This document shows positions 30,733 to 38,452 of a stretch of 64,000 bases of DNA, piece after piece (position 1 is the first letter of the stretch; every line of letters starts with the position of its first letter). The notes beneath the pieces were generated by a model. The model was not told the origin of the DNA. It ran no database searches and saw only the letters and a list, made by a program, of their open reading frames with translations. This DNA comes from Clostridia bacterium (lineage in GTDB: Bacteria; Bacillota; Clostridia; Oscillospirales; Acutalibacteraceae), in assembly GCA_017481575.1 (NCBI GenBank), contig JAFUPA010000068.1:1-64000 (forward strand), written 5' to 3'. Position numbers and translations under genes: made by a program.

Positions 30733-31491
30733 TTATTTTATTATCAGCTCAACAGGACAGTGGTCGGAGCCATAGATGTCGGCGTGAATTTTTGCACCCT
30801 CAAGGCGGTCTGCCATATTGTCGGAAACGACGAAATAATCAATACGCCAACCGACATTCTTTTCTCTTGCCTTGAAGCGGTACGACCACCAGCTGTAAGC
30901 ATTTTCAAGGTCGGGATAAAAATATCTGAAAGTGTCGATGAAGCCCGCATCAAGAAGCTCGCAGAATTTGCCTCTCTCCTCGTCAGAAAAACCGGGATTG
31001 CCACGGTTGGTTTTCGGGTTTTTGAGGTCGATTTCCTTGTGAGCAACATTGAGGTCACCGCAGAGAACAACACCCTTTGTCTTTTTCAGTTCGCTGACAT
31101 AAGCACGGAAAGCGTCCTCCCACTTCATTCTGTGTTCAATGCGCTTAAGCCCGTCCTGTGCGTTGGGAACATACTCGGTTATGAAATAAAAATCGTCAAA
31201 TTCCAGTGTGATTATTCTGCCCTCGGTGTCAAGCTCGGGCACTCCGATACCGTATTTAACGCTTATCGGCTCGTCCTTTGTGAAAACTGCCGTGCCGGAA
31301 TAGCCTTTCTTTTCGGCATAGCTCCAATACTGGTGGTAGCCGTCGAGCGTGAGCTCAAGCTGACCCTCCTGCATCTTTGTTTCCTGCAGGCAGAAAATGT
31401 CGGCATCAAGCTGATTAAAAACATCCATAAAGCCCTTTGTCATACAGGCACGGATGCCGTTTACGTTCCATGAAATGAATTTTTTGCTCAA
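30733..31491 (-). CDS. exoA: Exodeoxyribonuclease III / AP endonuclease
   Basis: A base-excision-repair enzyme of 252 residues that cleaves 5' of abasic sites and trims 3' ends. Motifs are FISWNVNGIRA, FCLQETKM (metal-binding Glu), LCGDLNVAH (catalytic Asp/Asn), and GSDHCPVELII at the C terminus (catalytic Asp-His). The start is TTG 31491: GGAGGTG lies 7 bases upstream, while the ATG at 31509 overlaps this ribosome-binding site. First gene of the minus-strand operon leading to secA. Confidence 0.95.
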   Translation of the reverse strand: MSKKFISWNVNGIRACMTKGFMDVFNQLDADIFCLQETKMQEGQLELTLDGYHQYWSYAEKKGYSGTAVFTKDEPISVKYGIGVPELDTEGRIITLEFDDFYFITEYVPNAQDGLKRIEHRMKWEDAFRAYVSELKKTKGVVLCGDLNVAHKEIDLKNPKTNRGNPGFSDEERGKFCELLDAGFIDTFRYFYPDLENAYSWWSYRFKAREKNVGWRIDYFVVSDNMADRLEGAKIHADIYGSDHCPVELIIK

Positions 31492-31692
31492 ATCAGCACA
31501 CCTCCACATTATAATAATGTATTATAACATATTAAATAGCAAAAATCTATTATTCAATGATGTTTTTTTACTCAGTTCACAAAAAATTAAAAAAGTATAA
31601 AAAATACTGGATTTTTTGTAGGATATGTGTTATTATTCATTTGTCTACATATGACGAAAATTATAAATACAAAATGTAGGGAGAAGATTCGT

Positions 31693-32691
31693 ATGAAAAA
31701 CACAATTTTTCAGTGCGTGACAGCAATTATCTGCGTAGTTGCTATCTCTGTAACAGGTATGCTCGGCTTGAACAAGATTGCTGATGCAAAGCTTGAAGCT
31801 GCAAAGGCAGTTGCTGATGCTGCAGCTCAGTCAGCAGGTGATGTTTCAAGCGATGCAACAGGCGATGTTTCAACAGATGTTCCTTCAGGTGATGTATCAA
31901 CAGACGTTCCGTCAGACGCACCTGCAACAGATGATCCGTCAGCAGATGCACCTGCAACAGACGCACCCGCAACAGATGCACCTGCAACAGATGCACCCGC
32001 AGGTAATGCAGGCTCAACACAGGCAGCTTCAAACGCTCCGAAGACAGCTGCTGAAATCACAGCTTACTACAACAACGCTATCAATAAGGTTGTTGATTCA
32101 AAGGCTGGCTTTAAGAAGAGCAGAACAACAGTTATGAACAACCTTGAAGGCGGTAAGCTTCTTGAAATTGATCTCGTTGTCAAAATGGTTAACGATTTCC
32201 TCGGTGTTGGTACAACACAGTGGGATAACAAGAAGGGCGAGCAGAATAACCTCAGCAAGGCTTCTCTCACAGCTGCTGATGTTACACAGGCTTCTTGTGC
32301 AGACAAGAACGGTGTTTACACAATCACAATGACTCTTAAGGACGGCAACAGCTCTGCTAACGGTTCAGGCAACTCTGACAACTCACCTCTTAAGAGAAGC
32401 GGTCTCTTTGTAGGCAAGGGCGACAAGAAGGCTTTTGACTACAAGAACTCTGAAAACATCCACACAGCTATCAACGGTGTTGACAACACATCTGCAGAGT
32501 CTGCAATCGAGAAGGTTACAGGTGCAAAGATTACAGCTGTTATCGATTCAAAGACAGGCAAGCTCACATCTCTCACAGTTACATGGAACTGGTATGTTGA
32601 GCTTACAAAGGTTAAGTACTTGGTTGTAAGCATCAACCAGGCAAAGGGTAACGCTACAACAACAGTTAAGCTTACAAACGTTCAGTGGTAA
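31693..32691 (+). CDS. Secreted protein with Asp/Ala/Pro/Thr-rich repeat linker
   Basis: 332 residues from ATG 31693 (GGGAG upstream). An N-terminal hydrophobic segment (QCVTAIICVVAISVTGML) is a signal or anchor. It is followed by a low-complexity linker of tandem ATDAP and SDVP-type units at about 50-105, then a globular extracellular domain of about 220 residues that I do not recognise. The linker probably holds that domain away from the cell wall. Codon use in this gene is very uniform (GCT, ACA, AAG, AAC) compared with its neighbours, and it has a strong terminator, which suggests high expression. A single-gene unit. Confidence 0.75.
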   Translation: MKNTIFQCVTAIICVVAISVTGMLGLNKIADAKLEAAKAVADAAAQSAGDVSSDATGDVSTDVPSGDVSTDVPSDAPATDDPSADAPATDAPATDAPATDAPAGNAGSTQAASNAPKTAAEITAYYNNAINKVVDSKAGFKKSRTTVMNNLEGGKLLEIDLVVKMVNDFLGVGTTQWDNKKGEQNNLSKASLTAADVTQASCADKNGVYTITMTLKDGNSSANGSGNSDNSPLKRSGLFVGKGDKKAFDYKNSENIHTAINGVDNTSAESAIEKVTGAKITAVIDSKTGKLTSLTVTWNWYVELTKVKYLVVSINQAKGNATTTVKLTNVQW

Positions 32692-32707
32692 TCACTCTAA
32701 AAAATTT

Positions 32708-32735
32708 CTCCCGAGGTTTTCCTCGGGAGTTTTTC
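32708..32735 (+). terminator. Strong intrinsic terminator
   Basis: CTCCCGAGG-TTTT-CCTCGGGAG followed by TTTTTCTTTTT, 16 bases after the stop of the repeat-linker protein gene. Confidence 0.95.
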
Positions 32736-32806
32736 TTTTTCTGAAATATTGATTTACAGTTGTTTTTGTGCTAAACTTACCACATAATTCCAAAGGGGGA
32801 ATAACG

Positions 32807-33958
32807 GTGATTGGTGTATTAAGCGGAGTAGCAAAATGGATTTCGGCTTTGTTGTCGATTGTTTTGTTTTTGTTTGTCGGTCTTCCGGATATAATAACGC
32901 AGAATAAGAGTGCAAATGCTGAAAACATTACACAGCAGATTGAACGGATAGATGCACTTTCAAAAAACTATGCAAGCGGCAATTATGAAAAGGTGGATGA
33001 ATCTGCCCTCGCCGGCTTTGATGTTCAAAAAGCGTATGCTGACGGTGTGAAATTCAACGAGGTTGCATACATCGCAACGCACAACAGCTATCAGCTTGAA
33101 AGCGTGTCTGCATATCAGAAGATTTACCGTGACATTGAAACGGTTTCGTTCGGTCTTTTCAACGGTGATGCACCCTTGTATTGCAGTGACACACTTACCG
33201 AGCAGTTCAATATCGGTGTAAGAAGCATCGAGCTTGACATCGAAACTGTGGTTGACGGTGACAGCGTAAGCTTTGTCTGCTCCCATTCACCGCTCCTTGA
33301 TATGACATCGTCGTGTTACGATTTTTCTCTTGCACTTGAAGAAATAAAAATGTGGTCAGATGCAAACCCCGATCATCTTCCTATAACGATTATCATTGAG
33401 CCGAAGGAGATATTTATTCCTGATGACGGAATGAAGTTTTTAAATATTGAATATCTCAATAAGTTCGACGAGCTTTTACGGGATGTTCTGGGCGACAAGC
33501 TGATTACCCCTGCCGAAATGATGGGCGAGCACGTCTCACTTAAGGAAATGCGTGAAGCTGACGACTGGATGACTCTTGAAGATGCGGCAGGACGTGTTGC
33601 GGTGCTTTTGCACGACACAATCGTAACCGACAAATACATTGAACAGGACGAGACAATAAAAACACAGGCGATGTTCCCTATGCTCCGTTACAAGGACAGG
33701 GACAAGTCATATGCATCATTTTTGATTGCCAACGAGCCTGAAGAGGTTGCAGAATACAGCCATGAACTGGTTTACGAAAAGAATATTATCGTGAGAACAA
33801 TGGTTGACACCTTCGGCAGTTATAACGAGGAGGACCGCCGAGGATCTCTTGAAAGCGGAGTTCAGATATTGTCTACCGACTATCCGCCCAAAACCGATAT
33901 GACGGGTGTTGACTATTATGTGGACTTTGAACCGGGTATGGCGAGGGTAATTAAATAA
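32807..33958 (+). CDS. Exported PI-PLC-like phosphodiesterase (calcium-dependent PI-PLC-C1 type)
   Basis: 383 residues from GTG 32807, chosen because AAGGGGG lies 7 bases upstream. The N-terminal hydrophobic stretch ISALLSIVLFLFVGLPDII is a signal or anchor. The catalytic domain has VAYIATHNSYQ (first catalytic His region of TIM-barrel phospholipase C), GVRSIELDIE (metal-binding Glu/Asp) and VCSHSPLLD (second His). This layout matches the bacterial calcium-dependent phosphoinositide phospholipase C-like family; the natural substrate in a gut Firmicute is unknown, and hydrolysis of a glycerophosphodiester or phosphoinositide is inference. A single-gene unit with its own terminator. Confidence 0.8.
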   Translation: MIGVLSGVAKWISALLSIVLFLFVGLPDIITQNKSANAENITQQIERIDALSKNYASGNYEKVDESALAGFDVQKAYADGVKFNEVAYIATHNSYQLESVSAYQKIYRDIETVSFGLFNGDAPLYCSDTLTEQFNIGVRSIELDIETVVDGDSVSFVCSHSPLLDMTSSCYDFSLALEEIKMWSDANPDHLPITIIIEPKEIFIPDDGMKFLNIEYLNKFDELLRDVLGDKLITPAEMMGEHVSLKEMREADDWMTLEDAAGRVAVLLHDTIVTDKYIEQDETIKTQAMFPMLRYKDRDKSYASFLIANEPEEVAEYSHELVYEKNIIVRTMVDTFGSYNEEDRRGSLESGVQILSTDYPPKTDMTGVDYYVDFEPGMARVIK

Positions 33959-33964
33959 CAATTC

Positions 33965-33993
33965 AAAGACCTGAGATAATCTTGGGTCTTTTT
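33965..33993 (+). terminator. Intrinsic terminator of the PI-PLC-like gene
   Basis: AAAGACCTGAGA/TCTTGGGTCTTT stem with two G-U pairs, followed by TT. Confidence 0.75.
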
Positions 33994-34009
33994 AACTTTT
34001 AATGTGCAC

Positions 34010-34038
34010 TTGAATAAAACTGTTAAAGATGGTATACT
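34010..34038 (+). promoter_or_regulatory. Promoter of the VbhA-Fic operon
   Basis: TTGAAT at 34010-34015 and TATACT at 34033-34038, 17-bp spacer, 21 bp before the antitoxin ATG. Confidence 0.75.
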
Positions 34039-34059
34039 AAATTAAAATGAGGTGATAAT

Positions 34060-34227
34060 ATGCCGAATGTTACAACCGAAAGGGCAATTAAAAATGCGGC
34101 GGCATCAGTTGAAATGGAAGGTTTTACTGTTTCGGCAGATTACGTTAACTGGTGCGAAAAACTCCTTAATAAAGAGATAACAATGGCACAGTATATAGAA
34201 TTTGTCAAGGCATCTCAGGGGGTATAA
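34060..34227 (+). CDS. VbhA-like antitoxin of a Fic toxin
   Basis: A 55-residue helical protein. ATG 34060 has GAGGTG just upstream. It contains the Fic-inhibitory motif (S/T)xxxE(G/N) as SVEMEG, Ser16 to Gly21, on the first helix. In class I Fic systems the Glu of this motif blocks productive ATP binding by the toxin. The C-terminal half (YVNWCEKLLNKEITMAQYIEFV) resembles the second part of VbhA antitoxins. Its TAA is immediately followed by the ATG of the fic gene with no gap. Confidence 0.8.
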   Translation: MPNVTTERAIKNAAASVEMEGFTVSADYVNWCEKLLNKEITMAQYIEFVKASQGV

Positions 34228-34818
34228 ATGGGGTACAGTGTTGAAGTTGAAACAGCAGATTGTTATGAGGGTACTACGTGTCTGATAAATAAATTTGACA
34301 TAAAAGATGAAGAAAAGCTTGCAAATATTGAGGCCGCAATAACATTTGCAAAGGTGAGTGAACTTGAAAAAAATCCAATCGACGGTCAGTTTGATTTTGA
34401 ACACTATTTGAGTATTCATCGTTTTTTGTTTGAAGATATTTATGATTGGGCAGGAAAATTGAGAACTGTTGAAATATCTAAAAAAGGTACAAGCTTTGCA
34501 AAGCCTGAAGAGATAGAAGTCTTGTGTCGCAACTGTTTTGACAGGTTAAAACGTCTTAAATGCTTCTGCGGTATGTTTACAGAGGATTTTGTCAAAAATA
34601 TTGTTGATTTATATTGTGTTACCAATATGATTCACCCTTTCTGTGAAGGCAATGGAAGAACACAACGCATCTTCATAAGTCAGCTTATCAGGTATAACGG
34701 TTATGACATTGATTTTGCCGAAATTGACCCCGATGAACTGATGATTGCAACGATACAATCCGCATCAGGTGTCCAAGATTATTTGATTGAGATTTTCAAT
34801 AAGCATATTAAAAGATAA
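34228..34818 (+). CDS. Fic domain AMP-transferase toxin
   Basis: 196 residues of the VbhT/Fic class. The active-site motif HPFCEGNGRTQR starts at catalytic His136, fully matching HPFxxGNGRxxR, so AMPylation activity is predicted. The N-terminal flap region and FEHYLSIHRFLFEDIYDWAGKLRT, typical of Fic proteins, are present. Class I members AMPylate gyrase and topoisomerase IV GyrB/ParE subunits in other bacteria; whether that is the target here is inference. It is directly downstream of its antitoxin, under one promoter, with a terminator after it. Confidence 0.9.
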   Translation: MGYSVEVETADCYEGTTCLINKFDIKDEEKLANIEAAITFAKVSELEKNPIDGQFDFEHYLSIHRFLFEDIYDWAGKLRTVEISKKGTSFAKPEEIEVLCRNCFDRLKRLKCFCGMFTEDFVKNIVDLYCVTNMIHPFCEGNGRTQRIFISQLIRYNGYDIDFAEIDPDELMIATIQSASGVQDYLIEIFNKHIKR

Positions 34819-34848
34819 AAGCAAGAGGTTTTTCGCCTCTTGCTTTTT
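34817..34848. terminator. Bidirectional terminator between fic and ogg
   Basis: AAAAGCAAGAGG/CCTCTTGCTTTT hairpin flanked by A and T runs. Confidence 0.9.
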
Positions 34849-34849
34849 G

Positions 34850-35668
34850 CTATATGTTTCTCCTCCAATGGAAGAGGTATTGCTGTGCGATGCCTTCGAC
34901 ACCTTGCGTACATTCGGGCAAGCCTTCGGGGTAAAGCTCCGACATTATCCTGCGTACCCACACATCCACGGGGAATGCGTCAACACGGCCGCAACCGTAA
35001 AGCAGGGCGCATTCTGCAACCTTTGCGCCGACTCCCTTGATTTTAATAAGCTCCTCACGAGCCTCATCAAGGTCGCAGGTGTGAAGCTTTTTAAGGTCAA
35101 CTTCACCGTTCGCAACCTTTTGTGCGGCATCAATTATGTACTTTGCTCTAAAGCCCGAACGAAGCGGTGCCAGATCCTCCACGGTCAGCACAGCGAGCTT
35201 TTCAGCACTCGGGAAGGAGAAGTCACCGTTGCCGAGATCCTCGCCGAAATGTGCACACAACCGCTCAATAATGCCTTTAATTCGGGGAATGTTGTTATTC
35301 TGCGAGATTATAAACGAGCACAGCGCCTCCCACGGCTCCTGCTTAAGAATTCTGATACCCGGGTAGGCTTTAATTGCGGTTTTGAGGTAGTTGTCAGCCT
35401 TAAGCCTTTCGCAGATTTTACCGTAATCTCTGTTCAGATCAAAATACTCTGCCCAGCGGTCTGCGTCGTCTGCTTCAAAGGTACCCCGGATTATCAAGGT
35501 GTCATCCTTTTGCAAGATATCAACGGCTTTTCCGCACGCAACACCGTGCCATACACTCTCGGATTTTTCGCTCCAGCGGAAAGCCTGACCGCAGTCAAGC
35601 GAGAGGGGAACGCTGAGAGTGTCAACCGACGAAAAGATTATTTCATTTTTGTTGATTTCTGTTTTCAT
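34850..35668 (-). CDS. 8-oxoguanine DNA glycosylase (OGG1 type)
   Basis: A bifunctional glycosylase/AP-lyase of 272 residues. The N-terminal OGG_N domain contains LSLDCGQAFRW, and the HhH-GPD domain contains IKGVGAKVAECALLYG with catalytic Lys216 and FPVDVW with Asp235. The motif WEALCSFIISQNNNIPRI is characteristic of OGG1-like enzymes found in Clostridia. It removes 8-oxoguanine from DNA. It is a single gene facing away from the AT-rich region at 35.7-36.2 kb. Confidence 0.93.
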   Translation of the reverse strand: MKTEINKNEIIFSSVDTLSVPLSLDCGQAFRWSEKSESVWHGVACGKAVDILQKDDTLIIRGTFEADDADRWAEYFDLNRDYGKICERLKADNYLKTAIKAYPGIRILKQEPWEALCSFIISQNNNIPRIKGIIERLCAHFGEDLGNGDFSFPSAEKLAVLTVEDLAPLRSGFRAKYIIDAAQKVANGEVDLKKLHTCDLDEAREELIKIKGVGAKVAECALLYGCGRVDAFPVDVWVRRIMSELYPEGLPECTQGVEGIAQQYLFHWRRNI

Positions 35669-35689
35669 TATATCACCTGAAAAGTTGGC

Positions 35690-36160
35690 GACAGTTTAAC
35701 CCTGTACGCCTGAATTTTATTCTGAATATTCATTTTGTAACTTTTTGTAACTATGCCTGTCAAGTGGTTTTATGACAGTTTTTAATAGAAAAAATAGATA
35801 GTTTTTTTGAGAAAGTTTGTGCAAAATATTACTAAAAAATGCTTGACAGATAACAATTTTTGATTGTCAAAAAAATAACAAAGTTTTAAATTTTGACACA
35901 AAAAGTGTGGAAAACTTTGATAAATCAAGGGTTTTTAAGAAAGTTATCAACACTTTCAACACAGTTTTCCACACTTTTTAACCGTTTTTTTGAGTTTTCC
36001 ACACTTCCACAGAGTTTTTGTGAAAGACCATTTAATGTCATTAAAAGTCGAATTTTATTCATTTTTTATGAATATTTTTTGCATTGTGCATAGTGTACAT
36101 TTTCTGCGAAAAAAAGTATAAAAAACTATTAACAAGACAACACTACAAATGAATATTTGA
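35690..36160. other. AT-rich intergenic region with a DnaA-box cluster
   Basis: This gap of about 480 bases has no gene I can support. It carries TTTTCCACA three times (minus at 35906-35914, plus at 35965-35973 and 35995-36003) and TTATCAACA at 35944-35952, all within 100 bases. TTTTCCACA and TTATCAACA are one-base variants of the DnaA box TTATCCACA. Partial boxes occur at 35953-35961 and 36003-36011. The 150 bases on the left (35750-35900) are strongly AT-rich, like a DNA-unwinding element. A TTGACA at 35893-35898 and TTTGAT at 35916-35921 could form a weak promoter overlapping the first box. Confidence 0.55.
35757..35782 (+). terminator. Short terminator-like hairpin in the DnaA-box region
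   Basis: CTGTCA/TGACAG with a 10-base loop followed by TTTTTAAT. The stem is short and no plus-strand gene precedes it, so its role is uncertain. Confidence 0.3.
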
Positions 36161-36176
36161 AAAAGAGGTGTCTTAT

Positions 36177-36446
36177 TTGTTGAAAGGCGTAAACCATCAG
36201 GTAGTCGAGGTCACAAAGCCGTCGTGTGAATATTTTGAAAGAGTTATCTTTTTTGTTAAACCCGAGTTTTCCTCGGTCAGCGAGGGTACTTTGCGTGAGC
36301 GTGCAAGCACAATTGCAGGTGAGGCGGGAGCACCGCCGCCATCAAAGGTGCGTCAGAACAGACTTTTGCTCGCTTCACGTTTGTTATGTGCCGCCGTAAC
36401 GGGTGCGGCTGTGGCGATTATTGTCTCAAAGTTCTTTTTTGGCTGA
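36177..36446 (+). CDS. Small conserved-looking membrane protein
   Basis: 89 residues starting at TTG 36177, with GAGGTG 6 bases upstream; a second TTG follows at once. The N-terminal half is soluble (KGVNHQVVEVTKPSCEYFERVIFFVKPEF), then comes a linker, and the C terminus is a single membrane helix (RLLCAAVTGAAVAIIVSKFFF). This layout resembles small Clostridia proteins of unknown function whose N terminus reads KGVN-x-x-V-x-E; that recollection was not checked. Its 3' end overlaps the convergent nth gene by 21 bases. Confidence 0.6.
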   Translation: MLKGVNHQVVEVTKPSCEYFERVIFFVKPEFSSVSEGTLRERASTIAGEAGAPPPSKVRQNRLLLASRLLCAAVTGAAVAIIVSKFFFG

Positions 36447-37061
36447 TTTACAGAACTCACGCATACAGCACTTTTGGCAGTCGGGCCTGCGTGCGACACA
36501 AACGGCTCTGCCGTGAAGCACACATCTGTGGCAGAAGTCGTTGCTTTCCTCGGGCGGCAGAATTTTTTTGAGTTCAAGCTCAACCTTTAACGGGTCTTTT
36601 GTGTTAACAAGACCGAGCAGGTTAGAAATTCTTATAAGGTGAGTGTCAGCCACAACGGCTGGCTTGCCGTAAACATCACCGCAGATAAGGTTAGCGGTTT
36701 TTCTGCCGACACCGGGCAGGGAAGTCAGGTCTTCGAGGTTGTCGGGCACCTTGCCGTCAAAGCGGTCAAGAATTTCACGAGCCATGCCGATGATGTCACG
36801 AGCCTTTGTGCGGAAAAATCCGCAGGAGCGAACCAGCTCTTCGACATCCTCAACCTTTGCGTTGGCGTAATCTTCAAGAGTTTTATATTTTTGGAAAAGT
36901 GCGGGGGTGATGATGTTTACCCTCGCATCCGTGCATTGTGCGGAAAGTCGGGTTGCAACAAGCAATTCAAAATCATTACTCGCATTAAGGGAGCATATTG
37001 CCTCGGGGTATTCTTTTTTCAGAGCCTCAACGGCAAGCAATGCTCTTTCTTTTTTTGTCAT
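36426..37061 (-). CDS. nth: Endonuclease III
   Basis: A DNA glycosylase/AP-lyase for oxidised pyrimidines, 211 residues. The HhH motif LPGVGRKTANLICG carries the catalytic Lys, and VVADTH carries the catalytic Asp. The [4Fe-4S] cluster motif C-x6-C-x2-C-x5-C near the C terminus is complete (CVARRPDC, then C, then CMREFC). ATG 37061 is chosen with GAGGTG 6 bases upstream; a GTG three codons earlier lies inside that site. It is the third base-excision-repair gene in 6.5 kb, after exoA and ogg. Confidence 0.95.
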   Translation of the reverse strand: MTKKERALLAVEALKKEYPEAICSLNASNDFELLVATRLSAQCTDARVNIITPALFQKYKTLEDYANAKVEDVEELVRSCGFFRTKARDIIGMAREILDRFDGKVPDNLEDLTSLPGVGRKTANLICGDVYGKPAVVADTHLIRISNLLGLVNTKDPLKVELELKKILPPEESNDFCHRCVLHGRAVCVARRPDCQKCCMREFCKSAKKEL

Positions 37062-37142
37062 TGTTTTCACCTCGCAGAAATTATACCAAATTTCCTTATT
37101 CTTTGCAACTTGGCAAGCGGTGACTTTTTCTTTCCAAAATTA

Positions 37143-37170
37143 TTGAATTTTAATTTGAGTATGATATAAT
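37143..37170 (+). promoter_or_regulatory. Promoter of the GH109-like / phosphoesterase operon
   Basis: TTGAAT at 37143-37148, 16-bp spacer, then TATAAT at 37165-37170 with an extended TG (TGA) just upstream. Confidence 0.7.
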
Positions 37171-37208
37171 TATTTTACCTATATCCCCTGAAAGGCGAGG
37201 ACTGACAA

Positions 37209-38438
37209 ATGAAGGAAAAAATCAATGTAGCCGTTATCGGTATCGGTAACCGTGGAAGCGGAATGCTCAGCACAATCTGCAAAATGGACGATGTCAATGT
37301 AATCGGCGTTTGCGACGCTTACGAAGACAGAGCCGAGGACGGTGTAAGACGAGTAAAAGAGGCAAAGGGCACAATCCCTTTTTCAACTACAAATTATAAA
37401 GAGATTTTCGACCTCGACGGTCTTGACAGCGTTTATATCGCAACAGACTGGTCAACCCATGTTAAAATTGCGATTGAAGCAATGAAAAATGGTATCCCTG
37501 CCGCCTCCGAGGTTGGCGGTGCCTACACTCTTGAGGAGTGCTGGGAGGTTGTTGATACCTACGAGCAGACAGGCGTATGGGCAATGTTTATGGAAAACTG
37601 CTGCTACGGTGAGCGTGAGCTTATGATACATAATATGGTTCGTGACGGCAAGTTCGGCAAGCTTGTTGCCTGCTCGGGTAAATATGCTCACGACCTGCGT
37701 GACGAAATTTGCTACGGCACCAAGAACAGACACTATCGCCTGAGAAACTACATCTCACGCAACTGTGAAAACTACCCCACACACGCACTCGGCCCCATTG
37801 CAAAGCTCCTTGACATCAACCGAGGTAACCGTTTTGTTTCGCTCACATCGGTTTGCTCGGGTTCAAACGGACTTAAGGCTTTCGTTAAGAAAAACAAGGA
37901 TTTGCACGACGAGCTTAAGAAAACAGAATTTGCGCAGGCAGATATTGTTAAGACATTTATAAAAACAGAGCGTGGCGAGGTTATCGACCTTACTCTTGAT
38001 ACCTGCCTTCCCCGTTTTTACAGCAGAGGCTACACAATAAGAGGTCTTAAGGGTCTTTACCAAGAGGACGGCGATATCGTATTCCTTGATAAGGATTCTC
38101 ACAAAAAGCACGAATGGACACAGTCATATTTCTGGGGCAATGCAAAGAGATATGCCAAGAAATATAACCACGTACTCTGGAAGAACACAACAAAGGAAAT
38201 GATGGAGGCGGGTCACGGCGGTATGGACTGGCACGTGCTTCGTGCGTGGGTCGAAACCGTTAAAAACGGCACACTTCCTCCGATTGATGTTTACGATATG
38301 GCGGCTTGGATGAGCATTACCGCATTGAGCGAGCAGTCACTCAAAAACAACGGAGAAGTGCTTGAAATTCCCGATTTTACACGTGGCAAGTATAAAAACC
38401 GTGAAGAACAGGCAGAAAGCCTTTATACAATTAAGTAA
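37209..38438 (+). CDS. Gfo/Idh/MocA-family oxidoreductase, GH109-like
   Basis: 409 residues, cytoplasmic. The Rossmann NAD motif is VAVIGIGNRGSGM at 8-20. The second domain has YPTHALGPIAKLLDINRGNRF, closely resembling NAD-dependent alpha-N-acetylgalactosaminidases of family GH109 (consensus YPTHGLGPVA...NINRGD). GH109 enzymes normally carry a secretion signal, which is absent here, so an intracellular glycosidase or a dehydrogenase acting on a sugar derivative are both possible. It is followed 14 bases later by a secreted metallophosphoesterase gene. MDWHVLRAWVETVKNG near the C terminus is also typical. Confidence 0.75.
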   Translation: MKEKINVAVIGIGNRGSGMLSTICKMDDVNVIGVCDAYEDRAEDGVRRVKEAKGTIPFSTTNYKEIFDLDGLDSVYIATDWSTHVKIAIEAMKNGIPAASEVGGAYTLEECWEVVDTYEQTGVWAMFMENCCYGERELMIHNMVRDGKFGKLVACSGKYAHDLRDEICYGTKNRHYRLRNYISRNCENYPTHALGPIAKLLDINRGNRFVSLTSVCSGSNGLKAFVKKNKDLHDELKKTEFAQADIVKTFIKTERGEVIDLTLDTCLPRFYSRGYTIRGLKGLYQEDGDIVFLDKDSHKKHEWTQSYFWGNAKRYAKKYNHVLWKNTTKEMMEAGHGGMDWHVLRAWVETVKNGTLPPIDVYDMAAWMSITALSEQSLKNNGEVLEIPDFTRGKYKNREEQAESLYTIK

Positions 38439-38452
38439 AAGGAGATAACGTT

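Noticed and set aside
31860..32010. Possible CRISPR-like short tandem repeats
   Set aside because: The units are contiguous, in frame and without unique spacers; they encode the ATDAP linker.
31778..32137. A Gln/Leu/Met-rich 119-codon frame in the repeat-linker gene
   Set aside because: It is the alternate frame of the ATDAP repeats (GCAACAGAT read as CAACAGATG), not an independent gene.
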